Source: an uncultured Flavobacteriales bacterium
Lineage (GTDB): Bacteria > Bacteroidota > Bacteroidia > Flavobacteriales > BACL11
Length of the DNA stretch: 64,000 nucleotides
Direction of reading: 5' to 3'
Assembly (NCBI GenBank): GCA_943789505.1
Contig: CALSUJ010000001.1
Location: 62,001-126,000 of the forward strand
Position 1 is the first letter of the stretch. Each line of letters starts with the position of its first letter. The translations under genes were made by a program, and so were the position numbers. Below are positions 1-7,574 of this stretch, piece by piece. The notes under the pieces are model-generated. The model saw only the letters and a list, made by a program, of their open reading frames with translations. It was not told the origin of the DNA and did no database searches.

Positions 1-398
1 TATTTATTTGACCCTTCTGATTGCCAACCTCCTAAATCAGAAACATGGTATTCCCAAAAAAGTTGATCTTTATTAATTGCTTTTACCCATGCATCATTTT
101 TTTTATCAAGAGATAAACTAAAAATCTCAAATCCTTTTCCATTTTTGAATTTTGTCTTTGTGTATTTTTTGTAAGCGTCAACCAAATTAGGATTTTCTCT
201 ACGGCATGGACCGCACCAAGAAGCCCAAAAATCGATTAATACTAATTTTCCTTTAAGGCTTGATAGTTTAAGTTGGTTTCCTTTAGGGTTATTATAAGCT
301 AATTCTGGTGCAATATCACCAATTTTTAATCCTATTTCTTGTGCTGTTGCAAAGTTAATTGTTAAGGCTACTAGAAGTATTGAAAGTCCGTTTTTCAT
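1..398 (-). CDS. TlpA/ResA-like thioredoxin-fold protein (partial, C-terminus beyond window)
   Basis: The reading frame opens at the ATG at 398 and runs off the left edge, leaving 132 residues visible. Residues 1-20 form a signal peptide ending in TINFATAQ, so the protein is exported to the periplasm. A thioredoxin fold follows, with LIDFWASWCGPCRRENP around residues 54-70; W61-C62-G-P-C65 is the redox-active motif. TlpA/ResA proteins of this kind reduce or isomerise periplasmic thiols, often for cytochrome c maturation or oxidative stress; the specific partner here is unknown. The gene starts two bases after the murA stop on the same strand, so it is probably co-transcribed downstream of murA. 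An AhpC/TSA-type peroxiredoxin is less likely because of the CxxC pair. Confidence 0.85.
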   Translation of the reverse strand, partial: MKNGLSILLVALTINFATAQEIGLKIGDIAPELAYNNPKGNQLKLSSLKGKLVLIDFWASWCGPCRRENPNLVDAYKKYTKTKFKNGKGFEIFSLSLDKKNDAWVKAINKDQLFWEYHVSDLGGWQSEGSNK

Positions 399-400
399 AA

Positions 401-1708
401 TTAGTTTATTCTTGTTATTTGTGCACCAATGGCATTTAATCTTGTGTCAATATTTTGGTATCCTCTATCAATTTGCTCTACATTGTGTATAGTGCTTTCT
501 CCATCAGCAGCAAGGGCGGCTAATAAAAGTGAAACTCCTGCACGAATATCAGGTGAAGTCATAGTGGTTGGCTTAAACTGAAACTGATGATTGAGTCCAA
601 TTACGGTCGCTCTATGTGGGTCACATAAAATAATTTGTGCTCCCATATCAATCAGTTTATCTACAAAGAAAAGTCTTGATTCGAACATTTTCTGATGTAC
701 AAGTACGGTCCCCTTGGCTTGTGAGGCTACTACCAAAATAATACTTAATAAATCAGGGGTAAATCCTGGCCAAGGTGCATCCGAAATGGTTAAAATTGAA
801 CCATCAATAAATGATTGTATTTCATAACTTTCCTGAGCAGGAATATAAATATCATCTCCTTGTCGTTCCATTTTAATTCCTAGTTTGGCAAAAACAGATG
901 GAATTAATCCCAACTCATCATAACATACATTTTTGATGGTAATTTCTGATTTTGTGATGGCTGCTAAACCAATAAAGGAACCAATTTCAATCATATCAGG
1001 AAGGATTCTGTGTTTGCATCCTGTTAAATTTTCAACTCCTTCAATGTGTAATAAGTTAGAGCCAACTCCAGTAATTTTAGCTCCCATGGAGTTCAGCATC
1101 TTACAGAGTTGCTGCAAGTAAGGTTCGCAAGCAGCATTGTAAATACTTGTTTTTCCTTTTGCCATAACAGCTGTCATTACAATGTTTGCTGTTCCTGTTA
1201 CTGATGCTTCATCAAGAAGCATGTCTGTTCCTTTTAACTGATCAGCAGTAACTCTGTAAAATTCTTCTTTGCTGTCGTATACGAAATTAGCTCCTAGTTT
1301 TTCAAAACCTATGAAATGTGTATCTAGTCTTCTTCTGCCAATTTTATCTCCTCCCGGTCTTGGAATATATCCTTTTCCGTAACGCGCTAGTAAAGGACCA
1401 ACTATCATAATTGAACCTCTAATGCTACTACTTTTTGTTTTATAGTCTTCTGAAGAAAGGTATTCAATATCAACCTTGTCTGCCTTAAAGCTATAGGTTG
1501 ATTCGTTTATTTTTTTTACAGTAACATTTAAATCACGTAAAAGGTCAATCAGAATATTTACATCACGGATGTTGGGTACATTTTCCATGATTACTTCATT
1601 AGGAGTTAGAAGTACAGCACACAATACTTGTAGCGCCTCATTTTTTGCTCCCTGAGGGTGTAAATCCCCTTTAAGTTTAATCCCTCCTTTTACCTTAAAT
1701 GTAGCCAT
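401..1708 (-). CDS. murA: UDP-N-acetylglucosamine 1-carboxyvinyltransferase MurA
   Basis: This cytoplasmic enzyme transfers enolpyruvate from PEP to UDP-GlcNAc, the first committed step of peptidoglycan synthesis. The 435 residues match the family length and include the N-terminal QGAKNEAL with the substrate-binding Lys22-Asn23, plus the repeated inside-out alpha/beta barrel pattern. The active-site loop reads RPGGDKIGRRRLDTH: Asp121 sits where most MurA enzymes have the catalytic Cys that fosfomycin alkylates. The Cys-to-Asp state is known from naturally fosfomycin-insensitive MurA such as that of mycobacteria and chlamydiae. The start ATG at 1708 lies five bases after the DUF4290 stop, and the tlpA-like gene follows two bases downstream, so the three genes look like one operon. 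Confidence 0.96.
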   Translation of the reverse strand: MATFKVKGGIKLKGDLHPQGAKNEALQVLCAVLLTPNEVIMENVPNIRDVNILIDLLRDLNVTVKKINESTYSFKADKVDIEYLSSEDYKTKSSSIRGSIMIVGPLLARYGKGYIPRPGGDKIGRRRLDTHFIGFEKLGANFVYDSKEEFYRVTADQLKGTDMLLDEASVTGTANIVMTAVMAKGKTSIYNAACEPYLQQLCKMLNSMGAKITGVGSNLLHIEGVENLTGCKHRILPDMIEIGSFIGLAAITKSEITIKNVCYDELGLIPSVFAKLGIKMERQGDDIYIPAQESYEIQSFIDGSILTISDAPWPGFTPDLLSIILVVASQAKGTVLVHQKMFESRLFFVDKLIDMGAQIILCDPHRATVIGLNHQFQFKPTTMTSPDIRAGVSLLLAALAADGESTIHNVEQIDRGYQNIDTRLNAIGAQITRIN

Positions 1709-1713
1709 CTATT

Positions 1714-2331
1714 TTATTGTTTATAGTTCTTTTTATAATTTTTCTTTTTGCTATTGGTCTTTTTAACAGAACCACCACCACCTTGCCTTACAGATGCTGA
1801 ACGAATAAACTCAAAGTCACTAGCTAAAATAAGTTGGTTGTTTGACATTTGCTTAAGGTGTAAGCGTATCATGTTGTTGTCTACTGAGCTTTCATTAAAA
1901 AGGATATAAGATTTTTTCATTTGGTTGGCAATCATACCTGTCAGTATCTCTTTTTTATCACCTTCCATTTTTATAGCTGAATCAATCATGGTTTGAACTG
2001 TATTTCCGTAGTAAGAGAATTTGATTTTATTAGCAGGATAGATCATTTTTTCAGGGCGTTCCGCTAGTTTTTCAATTGCAGGTTTTTTATAAGGAGATTC
2101 AATCTCTAATTTGAAATCGGACATGATATGCAGATGGTCCCAAAGTTTGTGTGTAAATTCCTTTACATCACGCAAGTGAGGATTCATTTGCCCCATAAAA
2201 GCAATTATAGAATCTACACATTTTTGTTGTTCAACTTTATCTGTTATTGCAGTTGCATGGTTTATCATTGTTTGTACATGTCTTCCGTACTCAGGAATGA
2301 TAAGGTGTTCTCGTTCTGTATTGTATTCCAT
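1714..2331 (-). CDS. DUF4290 domain-containing protein
   Basis: A 205-residue soluble protein of the Bacteroidota-restricted DUF4290 family, whose function is unknown to me. I start it at the ATG giving MEYNTEREHLIIPEYGR, because that segment is the conserved family start; the in-frame upstream extension to 2370 would read through the promoter and a terminator. A TACTTTTG -7 element at 2349-2356 supports this start. The protein is largely helical with no signal peptide or membrane segment. The C-terminus after about residue 180 is low complexity: a glycine run then a Lys/Asn-rich basic tail ending KKNYKKNYKQ, which could bind nucleic acid (inference). It is the first gene of a likely operon with murA. 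Confidence 0.85.
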   Translation of the reverse strand: MEYNTEREHLIIPEYGRHVQTMINHATAITDKVEQQKCVDSIIAFMGQMNPHLRDVKEFTHKLWDHLHIMSDFKLEIESPYKKPAIEKLAERPEKMIYPANKIKFSYYGNTVQTMIDSAIKMEGDKKEILTGMIANQMKKSYILFNESSVDNNMIRLHLKQMSNNQLILASDFEFIRSASVRQGGGGSVKKTNSKKKNYKKNYKQ

Positions 2332-2348
2332 GAAAATTAATTTATTTA

Positions 2349-2356
2349 CAAAAGTA
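2349..2356 (-). promoter_or_regulatory. Predicted -7 element for the DUF4290-murA operon
   Basis: On the minus strand the bases read TACTTTTG, matching the Bacteroidota consensus TAnnTTTG, and end 17 bases before the chosen ATG at 2331. The upstream receptor terminator lies immediately before it, so the operon would start just after that terminator. No clear -33 TTG at the usual spacing is visible. Confidence 0.5.
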
Positions 2357-2360
2357 ATAA

Positions 2361-2387
2361 AAAAGCCCACCTAATTAGCGGGCTTTT
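2361..2387 (-). terminator. Rho-independent terminator after the TonB receptor gene
   Basis: An 8-bp stem AAAAGCCC/GGGCTTTT is followed on the minus strand by a T-run. It lies 30 bases past the receptor stop codon and separates that gene from the DUF4290-murA operon. Confidence 0.8.
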
Positions 2388-2416
2388 AATTGAATATTTA
2401 ATTCTTAAGAAGCTTT

Positions 2417-4621
2417 TTAAAATCCTAATGTAAGCCCTAAAAGATAATTTCTTGTCGCTTGCGGGAAATATCCTGCCATATTGTATCCTCTTTCGCTATC
2501 CTCATTTACATAATGGTCGCTTTCTCTTGGATCCCAACTATCAGAAATGAAGCGATATACCCAGGCTTTATTTACATACTCATTGTTAAACAGGTTATTT
2601 ACTTGTAAACTCACTTTTGCAGTTTTGAAAATCTTGCTTTCCCAATCATATGTCAATCGCAAATGATTCACTAAGTAGTTGCTCAACATTCTATCTTCTG
2701 ATGAAGTATTATCTATAAACTGCTCGCCAACATATTTGCTGATAAAATCAATACTTGTGTTTTTGTCAATCTGGTAGTTAAACTGTGAAGTCCAGATGAT
2801 ATTTGGTGAAAATGCTAGGTCTGTATTTTCATGAGTAAGCTGCTCCACCCCTCCATTGTCCCAGTTGTCAACATCCTCAATAAATGGAGTTACAATTTTG
2901 TTTTCACTTAAGGTCATGTTAGCTGCCCAAGTTAATTTAGTTGTTAGTTTATAAGTCCCTTCAACTTCAATTCCTTTTCGGAATGATTCAGTAACATTTA
3001 CATGCGTTCTTCCACCAACATCATTCATTTTACCAGTCATAACCAATTGATTTTCATAGTTCATAAAATAAAAATTAGCTCCAAAAGTCATTTTATCTCT
3101 AACTTGCTTATATCCTATTTCAGTATCGTAAAGTGTTTCGTGCGTTGGGCGAGATTCAGCGCTGCTTTCAGTGTAGTCACTTCTGTTAGGTTCTTTGTTT
3201 GCTACGCCAAATGAAGCGTAAAGGACTTGACTTTCATTTAAAGTATGATGAAAGCCAAATTTAGGATTAAAGAATTGAAGATTTACTTCTTGTTCAGCTG
3301 GATTTCCATTAGGATCTAATCCTTCAAAAACATAATCAATTATTCTTCTTTGTAAATCAATATAAACTTGAGTAGACTCACTGTATTTGTAGTTTGCTTT
3401 AGCAAAGAAATTATTGTCTAATTTTTCAGCTTTATTCCAGTAGTATTGATGGTTGAAAGATGCGTCACTTGCATATTGAGCCCAGATTACATTCCCATAA
3501 TGCTGACCAGAGTAAGTAGAGTTTGCTCCACCAAAAGTAAGATCTAGATCTCCCATTTTATGGTTCAGTGAATAAGTAAATCCTCCAAAGTCATTATTTA
3601 ACCATTTTCTTCTAACAAGATTAGTTGCAGTAATTGTGTCGTTTCCTATAACAATATCCTGTAACCCGTAAGCATTAAGTGATTGGTTAAGTTTTTCTTG
3701 TTCGTAGTACCCTTCACCATGAGTGTAATGTCCTGCAATATTAAAGTTAGTAACATCACTTAATTGCTGACTATAATGCAATTGATAATGTGTTTGTCTG
3801 TAATTGTCAACCTCATTTTCATAAGTATAGCTATTGTATGTTCTGTTGGTGTCTAAGTAATTTAAGGGTACACCATTCCAAGCCTGATAAGTGAGTTCGT
3901 GACCTGAAAATACAATTCCTTTAAGTACAGATTTTTTTCCAAAATAAGTTCCTTGTAAGTATAATGATTTTAAATCAGATGTTGCTCTATCAATATAACC
4001 ATCAGATGATATTTTGGATAAACGACCATCAAAAGCAAACTTCCCATTTAATAATCCTGTGCCAAATTCAACATTATTTTTAAGAGTTGAAAAACTTCCA
4101 ACCGAATTATTGGTAATAGCATAAGCTTCCTTATTTAATCCATCAGTTTTTAAGTTAACCGATGCGCCAAAAGCAGAGCTGCCATTAGTTGAAGTTCCAA
4201 CACCTCTTTGAATTTGAATATTTTCAATAGAAGATGAAAAATCAGGCATATTTACCCACCATACACCCTGGCTTTCAGAATCGTTTAAAGGAATTCCGTT
4301 TACTGTTACGTTTATACGTGTTGGGTCAGAACCTCTTATACGGAACCCTGAGTAACCAACTCCTGCTCCTGCATCTGATGTGGTAACTACTGAGGGAGTT
4401 AATGAAATCAAGTAAGGTAAATCTTGTCCTAGGTTTCCTTTTTCAATCTCAGCTTCTGAAATATTTGTAAATGCTACTGGTGTTTTTTCTCCAGCTCTTA
4501 AAGCATTTACATTTACTTCCTTCACTAGTTTTTGGATAGCAATAGTATCCGTTTTTTGCTGCGCAAAACCAATAAATGGTAAAGCAAGCAGTGCAGTCAT
4601 GCAATTTTTTTTGTTAAACAT
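2417..4621 (-). CDS. TonB-dependent outer-membrane receptor, probable thiamine(-related) receptor
   Basis: A 734-residue TonB-dependent receptor. Residues 1-20 are a signal peptide (ALLALPFIGFAQ). An N-terminal plug domain covers about residues 50-165, with the typical segments YSGFRIRGSDPTRINVTVNGIPLND and IENIQIQRGVG, followed by a 22-strand-type barrel ending in the aromatic residue F (YLLGLTLGF). It lacks the N-terminal carboxypeptidase-like extension of SusC-type receptors. A TPP riboswitch sits directly upstream on the same strand, and a PnuC-family transporter, a NadR-like kinase and a YkoF-like gene lie just beyond. TPP-regulated receptors next to PnuT-type transporters have been proposed for Bacteroidota as thiamine uptake receptors (OMR1), so I infer uptake of thiamine or a precursor. 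The terminator at 2361-2387 ends the transcript. Confidence 0.88.
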   Translation of the reverse strand: MFNKKNCMTALLALPFIGFAQQKTDTIAIQKLVKEVNVNALRAGEKTPVAFTNISEAEIEKGNLGQDLPYLISLTPSVVTTSDAGAGVGYSGFRIRGSDPTRINVTVNGIPLNDSESQGVWWVNMPDFSSSIENIQIQRGVGTSTNGSSAFGASVNLKTDGLNKEAYAITNNSVGSFSTLKNNVEFGTGLLNGKFAFDGRLSKISSDGYIDRATSDLKSLYLQGTYFGKKSVLKGIVFSGHELTYQAWNGVPLNYLDTNRTYNSYTYENEVDNYRQTHYQLHYSQQLSDVTNFNIAGHYTHGEGYYEQEKLNQSLNAYGLQDIVIGNDTITATNLVRRKWLNNDFGGFTYSLNHKMGDLDLTFGGANSTYSGQHYGNVIWAQYASDASFNHQYYWNKAEKLDNNFFAKANYKYSESTQVYIDLQRRIIDYVFEGLDPNGNPAEQEVNLQFFNPKFGFHHTLNESQVLYASFGVANKEPNRSDYTESSAESRPTHETLYDTEIGYKQVRDKMTFGANFYFMNYENQLVMTGKMNDVGGRTHVNVTESFRKGIEVEGTYKLTTKLTWAANMTLSENKIVTPFIEDVDNWDNGGVEQLTHENTDLAFSPNIIWTSQFNYQIDKNTSIDFISKYVGEQFIDNTSSEDRMLSNYLVNHLRLTYDWESKIFKTAKVSLQVNNLFNNEYVNKAWVYRFISDSWDPRESDHYVNEDSERGYNMAGYFPQATRNYLLGLTLGF

Positions 4622-4683
4622 TTTTTATTTTTTTAGTTAACATTACACGCATAATAGGGTTAACGCATGTTTATTTAATGAAA

Positions 4684-4757
4684 ACTCATTTTCCTATGAT
4701 GAATTACCACCTCAGGTTCAATGGGTGTGATCTCAGCCTTTCGGCACCCCTTTTAAG
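4684..4757 (-). promoter_or_regulatory. TPP (thiamine pyrophosphate) riboswitch
   Basis: On the minus strand the conserved THI-box blocks occur in order: GGGGTGCC, then GGCTGAGA, then ACCC, TGAACCTGA and finally CATAGGAAA. These are the pyrimidine- and pyrophosphate-sensing helices of the TPP aptamer. The element lies about 65-135 bases upstream of the ATG of the TonB receptor and downstream of the NadR-like kinase gene. The remaining leader has no strong hairpin followed by a T-run, so control by hiding the ribosome-binding region is more likely than premature termination (inference). High TPP should switch the receptor off. Confidence 0.93.
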
Positions 4758-4781
4758 ATGGTGTAAAAGTATAAATAGATT

Positions 4782-5285
4782 TTAGATAATGGATATTAGA
4801 GGCGAAATTTTTAAAATAGAGTTTTCTATCCTATTCTCTCCTTCTACAATAAAGTAGTTGTGCTCTAAATCATCTAACTCCTGTTTGTAAATTTCAAAAA
4901 GGGAATCTCTATCATTTGGATTCTCTCTTTGCTTGTCTGGCTGCCAAGTAAGGTCAGGCTTACATATAAGATAAAAACGTTTTTCTATTTTTTGTTTTTC
5001 AATTTGATCTAATATCCACTTATTACATCTGCCGTATTTGTATTCGCTCCAAATTTTAATTGTGATTAAATCAGTATCTAATAATTGAGAATTTAACTCA
5101 GATTTTAGCTGTTCTTTTGCAATGGATAGTAAGTCACCTAGTATATAACTTCTATCTAAATTGTCAATATATGATCGAGCAAATTCTTTTGTAAATGGAA
5201 TGTTGAAATGATTAGATAGCTGCTCACATAAAGTAGTTTTTCCGCTACTTTCTGGTCCTGTTATAATAATTTTATGCAAGTTCAT
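4782..5285 (-). CDS. NadR-like P-loop kinase/ATPase (AAA_28), possible thiamine-salvage kinase
   Basis: A 167-residue P-loop protein resembling the ribosylnicotinamide kinase domain of NadR. The Walker A motif GPESSGKTT covers residues 10-18, and FTKEFARSYI, shortly after, matches the NadR-family EYAR-type motif; no nucleotidylyltransferase domain is attached. Its ATG overlaps the end of the PnuC-family gene by 14 bases, so the two are translationally coupled. In NAD salvage such a kinase traps a nucleoside brought in by PnuC. Because the surrounding genes point to thiamine rather than nicotinamide riboside, I infer that it may phosphorylate thiamine or a related vitamer. That substrate is not proven by sequence; nicotinamide riboside remains the alternative. 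Confidence 0.8.
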   Translation of the reverse strand: MNLHKIIITGPESSGKTTLCEQLSNHFNIPFTKEFARSYIDNLDRSYILGDLLSIAKEQLKSELNSQLLDTDLITIKIWSEYKYGRCNKWILDQIEKQKIEKRFYLICKPDLTWQPDKQRENPNDRDSLFEIYKQELDDLEHNYFIVEGENRIENSILKISPLISII

Positions 5286-5868
5286 TATTGCGTTTTAACC
5301 AAGAGAAATATCCAAAAATTGCAATAACAGTATAGACAATAAAGAGCAAAGAGGTAAGGTGTAAGTCTCTACTAAAATACAGGTAAACAGATACAGCATC
5401 AATTACTATCCAGTAAAGCCAATTCCCTAATACTTTTTTTGTAACCATGTAAGTGGCGAAAACTGAAAATACAGTAGTAAAAGAATCTACTAAAGGCATA
5501 GCGGCATTTGTGTGAATACTGAAGTAAAAACCCATTAAAAAAGTAAGTATAGTTCCTATTAGTAAAATAAGTAAATGCTTAGCTGTTGTCCATTGTTCTA
5601 TCTGTAAAGTACTATCATTCTTATTCCACTGATAATAGCCATAAAATGCCATTAGTAAATAGAAGACTTGCAGCCCTGTTTCTGGGTATAGTTGTGCTGT
5701 GTAGCAAATGTAGATGTAAAGGATCACGCTTATTGCAGCTGCCCACCAGCACCAAATGCTTTCTTTTAGAGCAAGTATTACATAAAGGACACTAAAAAAT
5801 ACAGCAACACTTTCAATAATACTCCAATTGAAATTAAGCTGTGTAAGGATTTGTAATATTTCCCCCAC
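5272..5868 (-). CDS. pnuT: PnuC-family vitamin transporter, probable PnuT (thiamine)
   Basis: A 198-residue inner-membrane protein with about seven hydrophobic segments and PnuC-family features, including the tryptophan-rich stretch ESIWCWWAA near residue 40 and the FYGYYQWNK segment near 75. PnuC proteins are facilitative transporters for vitamin nucleosides: PnuC for nicotinamide riboside, PnuT for thiamine. The start is a GTG at 5868, five bases after the YkoF-like stop; no nearer ATG keeps the first membrane segment. The coding end overlaps the kinase gene. The TPP-regulated receptor and YkoF-like neighbours make thiamine the preferred substrate (inference). It appears to have no riboswitch of its own. 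Confidence 0.8.
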   Translation of the reverse strand: MGEILQILTQLNFNWSIIESVAVFFSVLYVILALKESIWCWWAAAISVILYIYICYTAQLYPETGLQVFYLLMAFYGYYQWNKNDSTLQIEQWTTAKHLLILLIGTILTFLMGFYFSIHTNAAMPLVDSFTTVFSVFATYMVTKKVLGNWLYWIVIDAVSVYLYFSRDLHLTSLLFIVYTVIAIFGYFSWLKRNNELA

Positions 5869-5873
5869 TTAAT

Positions 5874-6134
5874 TTAAAAGTTTGGTTTTTCTTCTAAATC
5901 AGAATTGATAACTTTTAAGTTAAATACAACTGAATTTTCATTTAGAAAAGTGTTTTCCATTTCAGTATTTATAGAATTCATTACTCTTTTATATTCTCCA
6001 AATACTTGGGTACTCATTCCGTTTGTAGTTACTTTTATAAAAGGATATTTCCTTAAGTTTTTTATGAAAGCAATAATTGAAGGTTTAAAATTTTCTTTTA
6101 ATGGATACATTGATATTTCTACAGAACAAACCAT
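5874..6134 (-). CDS. YkoF/MTH1187-like thiamine-binding family protein
   Basis: An 86-residue protein of the thiamine/HMP-binding YkoF-related family, recognised from VEISMYPL at the start and MSTQVFGEYKRVMNSI in the middle, the usual ferredoxin-like fold signature. The start is the ATG at 6134, overlapping the GGGP synthase stop as TAATG; a TTG two codons upstream is an unlikely alternative. B. subtilis YkoF binds thiamine and belongs to the HMP uptake system. The small single-domain version here is followed five bases later by the PnuT-like gene, so it could hand on or buffer thiamine in the cytoplasm (inference). There is no signal peptide. Confidence 0.75.
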   Translation of the reverse strand: MVCSVEISMYPLKENFKPSIIAFIKNLRKYPFIKVTTNGMSTQVFGEYKRVMNSINTEMENTFLNENSVVFNLKVINSDLEEKPNF

Positions 6135-6871
6135 TAACAATTATGTACTGCATTAGCAATTTCTATTATTAGATTTTCATCTTTTTCAATAGCATTTCCA
6201 ACAACAATAATGTCGGCACCAGCCTTACAATTTGCTGCTGCTTTTTCGCCACTACTAATTCCCCCTCCTATAATTAAAGGAGTATCAACTGATTTGCCTA
6301 CTGTAGTAATCATTTCTTCTGAAATTGGGTTTTGTGCACCACTACCGCCATCCATAAAAATTAGTTTTAGCCCTAACATTTCACCAGCCATGGCTGTGCA
6401 AGCTGCTACTGCATTCTTTTCAGCAGGAATAGGAGTGGTGTTACTCATGTAGGAGGCAGTAGTTGGTTTTCCACTATCAATAAGCATATATCCAGTAGGT
6501 AAAACTTCTAATGACGATTGTTTTAAAATTGGTGCGGTGATAACTTGTCTTCCAATTAGCATTTCAGCATTTCTTCCTGAAATTAAGGAAAGAAATAGTA
6601 TTCCGTCAGCTTTATCGTTAACCTGCATAGCGTTTCCAGGGAAAAGCACCACAGGAATGTCGGAATTTTCTTTTAATGTAGCTAAGCAAGAATCTAAACT
6701 ATCATTAGTAAGTAAAGAACCGCCAACAAAAAAGTAATCTGTTTTTGCTTGTTTTGCTTTTTTAATAACGCTAATTAATTCTGATTCATTTTGTTTGTCA
6801 GGATCAATAAGTAGGGCAAATGATTTCTTTCCTTCTTTTTTATTTGCTAGAATTTGATTGTAGATATTCAT
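6134..6871 (-). CDS. Geranylgeranylglyceryl phosphate synthase family protein (group II GGGPS/PcrB-like)
   Basis: A 245-residue TIM-barrel enzyme. Recognisable parts are ALLIDPDK near residue 20, FVGGSLLT near 49, the GxGxxAQNPIS-like MDGGSGAQNPISEEM near 175 and the phosphate-binding LIIGGGISSGEKA near 200. Family members join sn-glycerol-1-phosphate to geranylgeranyl or longer prenyl diphosphate; the Bacteroidota group II enzymes have shown genuine GGGPS activity, which is the archaeal-type ether-lipid reaction. The product used by bacteria is still unclear. The gene overlaps the YkoF-like gene by one base (TAATG) and follows the phosphopantetheinyl transferase by 62 bases containing a perfect inverted repeat. 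Confidence 0.9.
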   Translation of the reverse strand: MNIYNQILANKKEGKKSFALLIDPDKQNESELISVIKKAKQAKTDYFFVGGSLLTNDSLDSCLATLKENSDIPVVLFPGNAMQVNDKADGILFLSLISGRNAEMLIGRQVITAPILKQSSLEVLPTGYMLIDSGKPTTASYMSNTTPIPAEKNAVAACTAMAGEMLGLKLIFMDGGSGAQNPISEEMITTVGKSVDTPLIIGGGISSGEKAAANCKAGADIIVVGNAIEKDENLIIEIANAVHNC

Positions 6872-6890
6872 TAATTTGGGTTTTATTGCG

Positions 6891-6923
6891 AGATATTAGA
6901 AGTAAGAATTCTAGCTAATATCT
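6891..6923. repeat. Perfect 9-bp inverted repeat between the PPTase and GGGPS genes
   Basis: AGATATTAG at 6891-6899 is repeated in inverted orientation as CTAATATCT at 6915-6923, with 15 bases between. It fills much of the 62-base gap and contains the inner palindrome AGAATTCT. There is no T-run, so it may be a weak terminator, an operator, or chance in AT-rich DNA. Confidence 0.4.
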
Positions 6924-6933
6924 ATGGTCTATT

Positions 6934-7515
6934 TTATTTGCAAACATACACTAAATAGTGATTATGTATTTTCAGGTAGTTTAAATTTAATTTTTTTCTC
7001 CTGAAATAGGCTGTTACTTTGCCATTTTTTTTTGCAAAGAATTCAGGAATTATGATATCCTTTATAAAATCAACACTTCCTTTTTGATGCCATTTGTAAA
7101 TAGCTTCTTTTAAGCACCAGATTAAAGTTGCTTTTTCCTTATTCAGCTTTATTAAGTTTCTTGCTGAAACAAATTTGGAAGCTATACGCAATGATTTTTC
7201 TGATATTTGTTCAATGTCTAATCCTGTTTTTTTGTCACTGAGGATAACTGCAACTAATTCCTTGGAATGCGAAATAGATATATGTTTACCATTATTTAAT
7301 TCTGGAGCCCCAAACTCATTATAAATTATTGTTTTAGTTGGACAAATTTCATTTACTAATAATCGACTTGCTAAGTGTTCTTTTTTCCTTTTTTTAGACG
7401 TGTAATTGCTAGTATTTATACCTTCCCCTAATGCTATTATTTCTTCTAGTGTTTCCGTAATTTCCCATACCAAGATAGTGATTTTTTCACTCTCTATTTT
7501 ATTGATTATTGGCAT
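6934..7515 (-). CDS. 4'-phosphopantetheinyl transferase superfamily protein (Sfp-type)
   Basis: A 193-residue Sfp/Gsp-type transferase that attaches 4'-phosphopantetheine from coenzyme A to a serine of an acyl or peptidyl carrier protein. Visible motifs are HISISHS at residues 78-84, the Mg-binding GLDIE at 98-102 (Asp100, Glu102) and WCLKEAIYK at 133-141, which contains the family WxxKEA signature. It is shorter than Sfp itself but usual for Bacteroidota, which often lack AcpS and use this type for the fatty-acid carrier protein (inference). It is transcribed divergently from ahcY. The ATG at 7515 gives a full N-terminus with MPIINKI. Confidence 0.9.
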   Translation of the reverse strand: MPIINKIESEKITILVWEITETLEEIIALGEGINTSNYTSKKRKKEHLASRLLVNEICPTKTIIYNEFGAPELNNGKHISISHSKELVAVILSDKKTGLDIEQISEKSLRIASKFVSARNLIKLNKEKATLIWCLKEAIYKWHQKGSVDFIKDIIIPEFFAKKNGKVTAYFRRKKLNLNYLKIHNHYLVYVCK

Positions 7516-7553
7516 AAGGTTGATTTGTTGGCTGCGAATATAATAATTATGTT

Positions 7554-7561
7554 TATCTTTG
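7554..7561 (+). promoter_or_regulatory. Predicted -7 element for ahcY
   Basis: TATCTTTG matches the Bacteroidota TAnnTTTG consensus. A TTG at 7528-7530 lies 23 bases upstream, within the usual spacing, and the ahcY start codon is 13 bases downstream. Confidence 0.6.
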
Positions 7562-7574
7562 CAATCCTAAAAAA

